From an uncultured Lachnospiraceae bacterium (GTDB lineage: Bacteria; Bacillota; Clostridia; Lachnospirales; Lachnospiraceae), in NCBI GenBank assembly GCA_900553355.1, contig USDK01000065.1:1-14215 (forward strand): 14,215 bases of DNA. The letters run 5' to 3'. Within the stretch, counting starts at the first letter, position 1. Every line of letters starts with the position of its first letter. The translations under genes were made by a program, and so were the position numbers. Below, piece by piece: positions 6,747 through 13,630 of this stretch. The notes beneath the pieces are model-generated. The model did not search any database, was not told the DNA's origin, and saw nothing but the letters and a program-made list of their open reading frames with translations.

Positions 6747-7625
6747 ATGGAATTAAGAATAAAAGGACTGACAAAGGAGTTTCGGGATTTCCGGGCGGTA
6801 GACCACGTCTCCTGCACTATGGAGCGAGGAGTCTATGGTCTTCTGGGGGTAAACGGCGCCGGCAAGACGACGCTGATGCGAATGCTGTGTACCCTGCTTT
6901 CCCCGACAGAAGGTACGATTACCTGGGATGGAAAGGATATTTTCAAGATGGAAGGAGCCTACCGGAAGCTTCTGGGATATCTTCCCCAGGATTATGGTTT
7001 TTACCCGGATCTGACCGTGGAGGACTATATGATGTACATTTCTTCGATCAAGGGACTCCGGCCAATGAAGGCGAGACGGCGGACGGAGCAGCTTCTGGAA
7101 CAGGTAGGGCTTCGGAAGGCCAGAAAAAAGAAGATGCGGTCGCTGTCCGGGGGCATGCAGCGCAGGGTGGGGATTGCCCAGGCAATCCTGAACGACCCAC
7201 AGATCCTGATTCTGGATGAGCCCACGGCGGGCTTAGATCCCAATGAACGGATCAGGTTCCGGAATCTGATCAGCGAGCTTTCCGAGGACAGGCTGGTGCT
7301 TCTGTCTACCCATATCGTGTCGGATGTGGAGTTTATAGCCGGAGAAATCTTCCTGATGAAAGAAGGGAGGTTTTTCCTTACAGGGACGGCAGAAGAAATC
7401 ATCTCTGGCATGGATCAGACCGTGTGGAGTTTTGTGGCTCCGAGGAAAGAAGCAGAACGGTGCCTGAGACAATATCTGGTTTCCAATGTAAAAACAGTAC
7501 CCGGAGGCGTGGAGCTTCGCGTCCTTTCTGACCGTTCCCCTGTGAAGGGGGCAGTGCCTCAGGAAGCGACGCTGGAGGATGCATTTTTACTTTATTTCGG
7601 AGAGAAGGCAGGTGGACAGGAATGA
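6747..7625 (+). CDS. ABC transporter ATP-binding protein
   Basis: A single-domain ABC ATPase of 292 residues. Walker A is GVNGAGKT (34-41), the Q-loop Gln81 is in YLPQDYG, the signature is LSGGM (133-137), Walker B is ILILDE (153-158) followed by PTAGLDP, and the switch His189 is in STHI. The protein should power the permease encoded next, probably an exporter. The frame is open back to 6693 inside the preceding gene, but GGGAGGTG at 6731-6738, 8 nt before the ATG at 6747, and family alignment of MELRIKGLTKEF support the start given. It begins 2 bp after the membrane protein gene and overlaps the permease start by 4 bp (ATGA). The C-terminal 80 residues are less conserved, as in ABC-2-type exporters. 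Confidence 0.93.
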   Translation: MELRIKGLTKEFRDFRAVDHVSCTMERGVYGLLGVNGAGKTTLMRMLCTLLSPTEGTITWDGKDIFKMEGAYRKLLGYLPQDYGFYPDLTVEDYMMYISSIKGLRPMKARRRTEQLLEQVGLRKARKKKMRSLSGGMQRRVGIAQAILNDPQILILDEPTAGLDPNERIRFRNLISELSEDRLVLLSTHIVSDVEFIAGEIFLMKEGRFFLTGTAEEIISGMDQTVWSFVAPRKEAERCLRQYLVSNVKTVPGGVELRVLSDRSPVKGAVPQEATLEDAFLLYFGEKAGGQE

Positions 7626-8815
7626 TAGTGAAGTATGAAATAAAGAGAGTGTTTGCAAAGAGGCTGAACCGTTTCCTTCTTGGGGTGGCTTTTGCAGCAG
7701 CGATTGTGATGAGCGTGTTTGCCCTGACCGGGGCCCGGTACGTGGACTCCGCAGGTGTCCGGCATGAGACGCCGGATGCGGTGAGAAAGGTGACGGCAGA
7801 CAGGAACAAGTGGAAGGGAGAGCTGACCGGTGAGGTACTGGCACAAGTTACAGGTGACTGGCAGGAAACCGTAAACCAGTATGGAATGGATGTGCCAAAC
7901 GATGTATATGGGCAGAAAATCCAGTCCTATGAGGATATCCAGTATATGATTAATTCGATCCTGTGCGGCGATGGAGGATATGATGATAATGCAATTTTAA
8001 ATATTTCTCCGGAACAGGCCAAAAATCTTTATGCCGTCCGGGAAGAAAAGATTGGAGAAGTGATCCGGAAATATGGGGATACAAAAGAGAAACAGGAGTT
8101 CCTGGAAAGCCAGTATGAAAAGACAAAAACGCCATTTTATTATGAGGCAGCGGATTCCTTTAAAAATATGCTGATTTATGCCACCACCTACGGTCTGATC
8201 CTGGTGGTGCTGATTGGCTTCCTGGCGGCGGGGATCTTTGCAGATGAATTTACCTTTCGGGCAGATGCGGTGTTTTTTTCCAGCCGTTATGGGAGGACAA
8301 AAGCCCTGCGAAGTAAGATCCTTTCCGGTCTTTTGATGGCTACGGTGATCTACTGGTCCGGAATGGCGCTGCTTTCTTTGATTTGTTTTGCTGTGATGGG
8401 AGTCGGCGGATTTGGCACACCATATCAGATCGAGTATCCATATAGCATTTATCAGCTTACCTGTGGGCAGGAGTACCTGATCCTGCTGCTGGGCGGATAC
8501 GTCGCCAGTCTTTTATCTGCCTCTGTGTCCATGCTGGCAGCTGCAAAGACTCATTCGGCCAATATTGCAGTCTGCCTGCCGTTCCTTTTGTTCTGTGTGT
8601 CGCCATTTATCGGCCGGGCCCTGCCTTTCGATACCTTTTTCCTCCTGACACCAGATCAGCTTACGAACATTATGAATGCACTGAAATATACAGAGATCTT
8701 TCAGATCGGCGGTATAGTATTCCGGCAGATCCCTTTCATTCTGTTGTTTTATACCATTGTGGCAGCAGTGCTTCTGCCGGTGATCTATCAGTGCTGTCGC
8801 CGTTACAGGAAATAA
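7622..8815 (+). CDS. ABC-2-type transporter permease
   Basis: The 397-residue membrane protein has one N-terminal helix (about 18-36), a soluble loop of some 145 residues (38-182) that should lie outside the cell, and five further hydrophobic segments (185-206, 232-261, 284-308, 315-332, 368-392) ending in a basic tail CCRRYRK. This topology matches ABC-2-type exporters, which move drugs, peptides, lipids or antibiotics; the substrate cannot be read from sequence. The ATG overlaps the ATPase stop (ATGA), a strong sign of coupled translation and of one complex. The TAA at 8813 is followed by a remnant gene rather than a terminator, so the operon may once have been longer. Confidence 0.88.
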   Translation: MIVKYEIKRVFAKRLNRFLLGVAFAAAIVMSVFALTGARYVDSAGVRHETPDAVRKVTADRNKWKGELTGEVLAQVTGDWQETVNQYGMDVPNDVYGQKIQSYEDIQYMINSILCGDGGYDDNAILNISPEQAKNLYAVREEKIGEVIRKYGDTKEKQEFLESQYEKTKTPFYYEAADSFKNMLIYATTYGLILVVLIGFLAAGIFADEFTFRADAVFFSSRYGRTKALRSKILSGLLMATVIYWSGMALLSLICFAVMGVGGFGTPYQIEYPYSIYQLTCGQEYLILLLGGYVASLLSASVSMLAAAKTHSANIAVCLPFLLFCVSPFIGRALPFDTFFLLTPDQLTNIMNALKYTEIFQIGGIVFRQIPFILLFYTIVAAVLLPVIYQCCRRYRK

Positions 8816-8872
8816 AATGTTGACGGAGTTTGAAGACTGGCTTTGAAATGTCTCTTTCCTGTTATTACTTGA

Positions 8873-9355
8873 AAAGAAAGAAGTTCCAGCGGTTATCTGA
8901 AAAAGGATGGATGCCTGGTCTACAAGGACAAACTGATCCTTGGCGTTTCGGCGCATTCAAATCAGGCAAAAGAAGCAGGGGAATTTATAAAGTATGTCTT
9001 GTCAGACGGGACAGAAGAGACGATCCAGGACCTGACCATGCTCGCGGCAAACCGGAAAACACTGGAAACTGCATTGCTTGACACTTCATTAAAAGACGGG
9101 AAGAAAATCTACAGCATCAGTTCCTTTGGATATGGGGATGACCCGGAGATGATCAATGTGTACGGAAAAGTCCTGAGTCAGGAACAGTGGGAAAGACTGG
9201 AAGAAGAGATCGGCAGGGCAGTAAAGGCAGAGTATACAGAGGCGGAGATCCGGGGAGCTGTCTTTGAGGAAGCCGTTTCTTACTGCGGTGGAACGAAAAA
9301 TATGGATCAGATCCTGGAGGAGACGCAGCAGCAGATCGGATCATATCTGAAATAA
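8873..9355 (+). pseudogene. 5'-truncated remnant resembling the C-terminus of a solute-binding lipoprotein
   Basis: From just after a TGA at 8870-8872, one frame stays open to TAA at 9353-9355 (160 codons) but has no ATG until 8999, in the middle of what looks like a conserved domain. The segment before that ATG reads YLKKDGCLVYKDKLILGVSA, then AHSNQAKEAGEFIKYVLSDG. This resembles the part of extracellular solute-binding proteins where residues are grouped as GVSAxSxxxxEAxEFIK followed by a NRKxLE segment. The end (NMDQILEETQQQIGSYLK) also fits that family's tail. Signal peptide, lipobox and N-terminal lobe are missing; 8816-8872 shows no recognisable remnant. An unrecognised start such as TTG cannot be wholly excluded, and no good ribosome binding site was seen. 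It may be a relic of a lipoprotein once belonging to the sigma/ABC operon. Confidence 0.6.
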
Positions 9356-9360
9356 TAAGA

Positions 9361-9402
9361 AACGAGGAGTCAGAGTGATAGAACTTCTGCTCCTCGTTTT
9401 TT
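9361..9402. terminator. Bidirectional terminator between the remnant gene and the ABC-F gene
   Basis: AACGAGGAG (9361-9369) pairs with CTCCTCGTT (9390-9398), and CAGA/TCTG continues the stem inside after one bulged T. T residues fill 9397-9402 on the plus strand. It lies between the convergent stops at 9355 and 9403, and on the minus strand is followed by a U-rich stretch, so it should also end the ABC-F transcript. Confidence 0.88.
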
Positions 9403-11037
9403 CTAATCTTCGTCTTCCGTCTGCACGGAGTAGGTCTGGCGTTTTCTCGCCATTTCGTCGCTTTCCAGATATTCATCGTAGGTAGTAATCTTGTCGATCA
9501 GCTTTCCGCCGGGGACAATCTCCATGATACGGTTAGCGGTGGTCTGGACAATCTGGTGGTCACGGGAGGTGAAAAGGATCACACCCGGGAACTTGATCAT
9601 ACCGTTGTTGAGTGCTGTGATGGACTCCATATCCAGGTGGTTGGTAGGCTCATCCAGGATCAGCACATTGGCTCCGGAGATCATCATCTTGGACAGCATA
9701 CAGCGTACCTTCTCTCCTCCGGACAGCACACTGACTCTCTTTACACCGTCATCTCCGGAGAAGAGCATCCGTCCTAAGAAACCGCGGACATAGGTGACAT
9801 CCTTCTCGTCGGAATACTGAGTCAGCCATTCCACGATGGTGTAGTCGTTGTCAAATTCTGCACCATGGTCCAGTGGAAAATAGGCCTGGGAGGTGGTGAT
9901 CCCCCATTTGTAGGTACCTTCGTCTGGTTCCATCTCGCCCATCAGGATCTGGAAGAGGGTGGTCTTTGCCAGCTCATTGCTTCCTACGAAAGCGACTTTG
10001 TCATCGTGGTTCAAAGTAAAGGAAATATTATCCAGGACTTTGACTCCGTCGATGGTTTTGGAAAGGCCGTCTACAGTCAGCACCTCATTTCCGATCTCAC
10101 GGTTGGGGCGGAAGTCGATATATGGGTACTTACGGCTGGAGGGCTGGATATCGTCCAGCTGGATTTTTTCCAGGGCTCTCTTTCTGGAGGTCGCCTGTTT
10201 GGATTTGGAAGCGTTGGCGCTGAACCTTGAGATAAATTCCTGCAGTTCTTTGATCTTTTCTTCCTTTTTCTTATTGGCCTCCTTCATCTGACGGATCAGA
10301 AGCTGGCTGGACTCATACCAGAAATCATAGTTTCCGGCATAGAGCTTGATCTTACCGTAATCGATATCTGCAATCTGGGTGCAGACTTTATTCAGAAAAT
10401 AACGGTCGTGGGATACCACGATCACGGTGTTGTCGAAGTTGATAAGGAATTCTTCCAGCCAGGCGATGGCGTCCAGATCCAGATGGTTGGTAGGCTCATC
10501 GAGAAGCAGGATATCCGGGTTTCCGAAAAGTGCCTGAGCAAGAAGGACTTTGACTTTTTCAGGACCGTTCAGATTCTTCATCATCTCATAGTGAAGTTCC
10601 GTGCCGATGCCAAGGCCGTTTAAGAGGGAGGCTGCGTCAGATTCTGCTTCCCAGCCGTCCATGGCGGCAAACTCTGCTTCCAGTTCACTGGCCTTGATTC
10701 CGTCTTCATCGGTGAAATCTTCTTTGGCGTAGATGACTTCTTTTTCCTTCATGATTTCATAGAGACGGGCATTTCCCATGATGACGGTATCCAGCACCGG
10801 ATATTCATCGTATTTAAAATGATCCTGCTGCAGGAAAGAAAGCCGCTCTCCCGGGGTGATGATGACCTCTCCCTTGGAAGGCTCCAGCTGGCCGGACAGG
10901 ATCTTTAAAAAGGTAGACTTTCCGGCACCGTTGGCACCGATCAGTCCGTAGCAGTTGCCCTCGGTAAATTTAATATTTACATCTTCGAATAAAGCTTTTT
11001 TGCCGACGCGCAGCGTCACATTGCTTGTACTGATCAT
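9403..11037 (-). CDS. ABC-F family ATPase, YkpA/YbiT type
   Basis: ABC-F proteins have two ATPase domains and no membrane segments; they bind the ribosomal E site and act in translation control or antibiotic protection. Here (544 residues) NBD1 has Walker A GANGAGKS (34-41), Walker B ILLLDE (176-181) and His210, but a degenerate signature LNGPE (156-160). The linker at about 242-300 is highly charged and includes SANASKSKQATSRKRALEKI. NBD2 has an unusual Walker A, GSNELAKT (352-359), a normal signature LSGGE (438-442), Walker B VLILDE (458-463), and Arg492 where the switch His is expected (TSRDH). Similar degeneracy of the NBD2 Walker A is a feature of the YkpA/YbiT subgroup as I recall it. 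AAGGAG 8 nt before ATG sets the start. It is monocistronic with its own promoter and terminator. A housekeeping role is more likely than resistance. Confidence 0.93.
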   Translation of the reverse strand: MISTSNVTLRVGKKALFEDVNIKFTEGNCYGLIGANGAGKSTFLKILSGQLEPSKGEVIITPGERLSFLQQDHFKYDEYPVLDTVIMGNARLYEIMKEKEVIYAKEDFTDEDGIKASELEAEFAAMDGWEAESDAASLLNGLGIGTELHYEMMKNLNGPEKVKVLLAQALFGNPDILLLDEPTNHLDLDAIAWLEEFLINFDNTVIVVSHDRYFLNKVCTQIADIDYGKIKLYAGNYDFWYESSQLLIRQMKEANKKKEEKIKELQEFISRFSANASKSKQATSRKRALEKIQLDDIQPSSRKYPYIDFRPNREIGNEVLTVDGLSKTIDGVKVLDNISFTLNHDDKVAFVGSNELAKTTLFQILMGEMEPDEGTYKWGITTSQAYFPLDHGAEFDNDYTIVEWLTQYSDEKDVTYVRGFLGRMLFSGDDGVKRVSVLSGGEKVRCMLSKMMISGANVLILDEPTNHLDMESITALNNGMIKFPGVILFTSRDHQIVQTTANRIMEIVPGGKLIDKITTYDEYLESDEMARKRQTYSVQTEDED

Positions 11038-11083
11038 AAGATTAACTCCTTATACTATTCTATAGAAATGTCATACATTGCCT

Positions 11084-11112
11084 ATCTTAGCAAATATATC
11101 CCGAAATGGCAA
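11084..11112 (-). promoter_or_regulatory. Promoter of the ABC-F gene
   Basis: On the minus strand TTGCCA (11107-11112) lies 17 bp before TAAGAT (11084-11089), and TGC just ahead makes the -10 extended. The start near 11077 gives a leader of about 40 nt with AAGGAG close to the ATG. No attenuator-like hairpin is evident in this short leader. Confidence 0.72.
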
Positions 11113-11121
11113 GATTAAGGT

Positions 11122-11149
11122 TTTCCAAACTGAAAATTCGGTATATAAT
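11122..11149 (+). promoter_or_regulatory. Promoter of the patatin-HD-pdxA operon
   Basis: A perfect TATAAT (11144-11149) has a fair -35 TTTCCA (11122-11127) at 16 bp spacing. The start would be near 11156, 20 nt before the patatin-like gene. The -35 elements of this and the leftward ABC-F promoter are only about 10 bp apart, so the two may compete. Confidence 0.7.
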
Positions 11150-11175
11150 ATCCGGTAGAAAGTGAGGTAGCGCCT

Positions 11176-12036
11176 ATGATCAAAGCAACAATGGTATTAG
11201 AAGGAGGAGCCACCCGGGGAGTTTTTACCTCAGGGGTTCTGGATTATCTGATGGAGCAGGATTTCTACACGTCCCATGTGATCGGCGTATCTGCCGGCTC
11301 CTGTAATGGTGTGGACTATGTGTCGAAGCAGATTGGCAGGACCAGGGACTGTATGATTCATAAAGAGAAAGAATATGATTATTATTACGGATTCCGGAAA
11401 TTTATCAAAGAAAAAAGCATCCTGGATATGGACATGGTATTTGATAAATATCCTAATGAAATTTTTCCGTTTGATTATGACACTTATTTTTCTTCGGAGA
11501 TGGAATGTGAAATTGTCACGACCAACTGTGTGACAGGAGAGGCAGAATATATGACAGAGAGGGCCGATAAGGAACGGCTGATGAAGATCTGCCGGGCGTC
11601 CAGCAGTATGCCGCTGGTATCGCCGATTGTCAACGTGGATGGAGTGCCGTATCTGGACGGAGGTCTGGCAGATTCCATACCGGTAAAGCGGGCAATGGAA
11701 TACGAAAATGATAAGATTATTGTAGTCCTGACCCGTAATCCGGGATACCGGAAAAAACCGACTTCCAGGGGAGTCAAAAGCCTTTACAAGAGGGCTTACC
11801 GGAAGTATCCGAATCTGGTGCGTGCGGCGATCCGCCGGAGCATGGTTTACAATCATCAGATGGAACTGGTGGAAAAGCTGGAGGATGAAGGAAAGATCTT
11901 TGTACTGCGGCCGCTGATCCCGACAGTGTCAAGGCTTGAGAAAAACTACGATACTCTGATGCATTTTTATGAGCATGGATACCGGCTGATGAAACGGCAG
12001 TATCAGGCGCTTCGGGAATATCTGGAGAAAGAATAA
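11176..12036 (+). CDS. Patatin-like phospholipase family protein
   Basis: A 286-residue serine hydrolase of the patatin fold. The oxyanion-hole motif GGATRG (10-15), nucleophile Ser39 in GVSAGS and Asp161 in the DGG motif (161-163) form the complete Ser-Asp dyad, so it should be active on an acyl ester such as a phospholipid; the real substrate is unknown. It lacks a signal peptide and is probably cytoplasmic or membrane-peripheral, resembling the E. coli YjjU type. The C-terminal third is rich in Arg, Lys and Tyr (KSLYKRAYRKYPNLVRAAIR), which could help it sit on a membrane. AGTGAGGT about 8 nt before ATG is its ribosome binding site. It is first in a three-gene run with the HD protein 15 bp downstream. 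Confidence 0.9.
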   Translation: MIKATMVLEGGATRGVFTSGVLDYLMEQDFYTSHVIGVSAGSCNGVDYVSKQIGRTRDCMIHKEKEYDYYYGFRKFIKEKSILDMDMVFDKYPNEIFPFDYDTYFSSEMECEIVTTNCVTGEAEYMTERADKERLMKICRASSSMPLVSPIVNVDGVPYLDGGLADSIPVKRAMEYENDKIIVVLTRNPGYRKKPTSRGVKSLYKRAYRKYPNLVRAAIRRSMVYNHQMELVEKLEDEGKIFVLRPLIPTVSRLEKNYDTLMHFYEHGYRLMKRQYQALREYLEKE

Positions 12037-12051
12037 GAAGGGAAATAAACA

Positions 12052-12630
12052 ATGACACAGGAAAAGGCACTTGAGTTTCTGAAGTTTGCTGAAAAGCTAA
12101 AATGTGCGACACGTCATTCCTGGACATCCAGCGGACGAAGGGAGAGTGTGGCGGAGCATGTGTTCGGGCTGATGATCTTTGCCTGGCTGGTAAGAGATGA
12201 GTTTCCGGACTGTGACCCTTACCGGGTGATGGAGCTTTCTCTGTTCCATGATATGGGCGAGGCGCTGACAGGTGATATCCCGGCCTTTGAAAAGACAGAA
12301 GAGGACCGGAAAAAGGAGGAGGACACTTATGGACAGATTGTGAATCTTCTTCCGGAGCCGGAGAAAAGCAGGCTTGGAGATATTTTTGAGGAGCTGTCAG
12401 AAGGAAAGACACCAGAGGCAAAGCTTATGAAAGCCATGGATAAGCTGGAAGCGGTGATCCAGCATAATGAGGCGGATATATCTACCTGGCTTCCCCTGGA
12501 ATATGAACTGCAGCTGACTTATGGACAGAAACAGACAGAGAATATTCCGTGGATGGCAAAAATGAGGGAAAGAGTCTGCCAGGATGCAGTGGAGAAGATG
12601 GAAAGGGAAGGAGGGAAATCGGATGAGTAA
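12052..12630 (+). CDS. HD-domain phosphohydrolase, YfbR/HDDC2-like
   Basis: A 192-residue metal-dependent phosphohydrolase. The HD-fold residues are His36 in SVAEH, His66-Asp67 in LFHDMGE with Glu70, Asp75 in LTGDIPAF, and Asp130 in AMDKLEAVIQH. RHSW at 21-24 corresponds to the Arg-Trp region of E. coli YfbR, a 5'-deoxynucleotidase that removes phosphate from dNMPs; that activity is the best guess here, not proven. The start is preceded by an AGAAGGG site. It lies 15 bp after the patatin gene and its last 8 bp overlap the pdxA start, so the three genes are very likely one operon, although no pathway obviously links them. Confidence 0.88.
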   Translation: MTQEKALEFLKFAEKLKCATRHSWTSSGRRESVAEHVFGLMIFAWLVRDEFPDCDPYRVMELSLFHDMGEALTGDIPAFEKTEEDRKKEEDTYGQIVNLLPEPEKSRLGDIFEELSEGKTPEAKLMKAMDKLEAVIQHNEADISTWLPLEYELQLTYGQKQTENIPWMAKMRERVCQDAVEKMEREGGKSDE

Positions 12631-13630
12631 ACCAAGAATCGCAGTCCCCATCGGAGATCCGGCAGGGATCGGACCGGAGATCGCGGCAAAGGCAGCAGCT
12701 TCAGAAGAAGTCACAAGTACTGCGGAGTATCTTGTGGTGGGCGACAAAAGAATCATGGAACGGGCCATGAGGATCACCGGAGTTGAGAATCTTAAGATTC
12801 ATTGTGTGACAGACCCGGGCGATGGTGATTACCGTCCGGGGATCCTGAACCTGATCGATCTTGCCAACTTAAGCCCCGAAGCCTACCAGACAGGAACTGT
12901 GGACGGGAAGTGTGGAAGGGCTGCCTATGAGTATATTAAAGCCAGTGTGGATCTTGCCATGTCCGGCAAGGTGGACGCAGTGGCCACAACACCCATTAAC
13001 AAGGAATCATTAAAGGCAGGAAACATTAATTATATCGGACACACAGAGATTTTTGGCGCTTTGACAGATACAAAAGATCCTCTGACTATGTTTGATACAA
13101 AGGGGCTCCGGATTTTTTTCCTGACCAGGCATGTTTCTTTAAGAGAAATGCTGGATCTGATCAGAAAAGACAGGATCATAGATTATGTCAGAAGGTGTAC
13201 AGATATGCTCAGGAAACTGGGCGTTAAAGAAGGGACTATGGCTGTGGCGGGGTTAAATCCCCACAGTGGAGAGCATGGACTGTTTGGATGGGAAGAAGTC
13301 CGGGAAATTATGCCGGCTGTGGAGGCATTGAAAAGAGAAGGATATGATGTAGAAGGCCCCATCGGGGCGGACTCTGTTTTCCATCAGGCCGCCTGTGGGA
13401 AATACAACAGCGTCCTGTCCCTGTATCATGACCAGGGACACATCGCTGCAAAGACACTGGACTTTGACCGGACGATCGCCGTGACAGGCGGGATGCCGAT
13501 TTTACGGACTTCCGTAGACCATGGCACGGCTTTTGATATTGCAGGAACTGGAAAAGCGTCTGCGGTCAGTATGATCGAAGCAGTAAAGGTGGCGGCAAAA
13601 TATGCGCCGGGGTTTACTGCCCGTAAGTAA
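12623..13630 (+). CDS. pdxA: PdxA-family 4-phosphate dehydrogenase
   Basis: The 335-residue protein carries PdxA landmarks: N-terminal IAVPIGDPAGIGPEI, substrate-site His140 in IGHTE, and the three metal histidines His170 (TRH), His214 (LNPHSGEHG) and His269 (YHDQGH). PdxA oxidises 4-phosphohydroxy-threonine in the DXP-dependent vitamin B6 route. Many Clostridia make PLP by PdxS/PdxT instead, and the PdxA2 branch acts on D-threonate or D-erythronate 4-phosphate, so the true substrate may be a sugar-acid phosphate. No dtnK or other pdx gene is in view to decide. The frame is open upstream to 12584, but AAGGAGGG at 12608-12615, 7 nt before the ATG at 12623, fixes the start, overlapping the HD gene by 8 bp. 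The 3' end overlaps the convergent truA by 17 bp. Confidence 0.9.
   Translation: MSKPRIAVPIGDPAGIGPEIAAKAAASEEVTSTAEYLVVGDKRIMERAMRITGVENLKIHCVTDPGDGDYRPGILNLIDLANLSPEAYQTGTVDGKCGRAAYEYIKASVDLAMSGKVDAVATTPINKESLKAGNINYIGHTEIFGALTDTKDPLTMFDTKGLRIFFLTRHVSLREMLDLIRKDRIIDYVRRCTDMLRKLGVKEGTMAVAGLNPHSGEHGLFGWEEVREIMPAVEALKREGYDVEGPIGADSVFHQAACGKYNSVLSLYHDQGHIAAKTLDFDRTIAVTGGMPILRTSVDHGTAFDIAGTGKASAVSMIEAVKVAAKYAPGFTARK

Noticed and set aside
8830..9081. 83-codon frame overlapping the start of the solute-binding-like remnant
   Set aside because: Arg/Gly-rich out-of-frame reading of the remnant, no ribosome binding site; the other frame carries the recognisable domain.
9865..10291. Two plus-strand frames inside the ABC-F gene
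   Set aside because: Complementary shadows of the ABC-F linker and NBD2 coding sequence.
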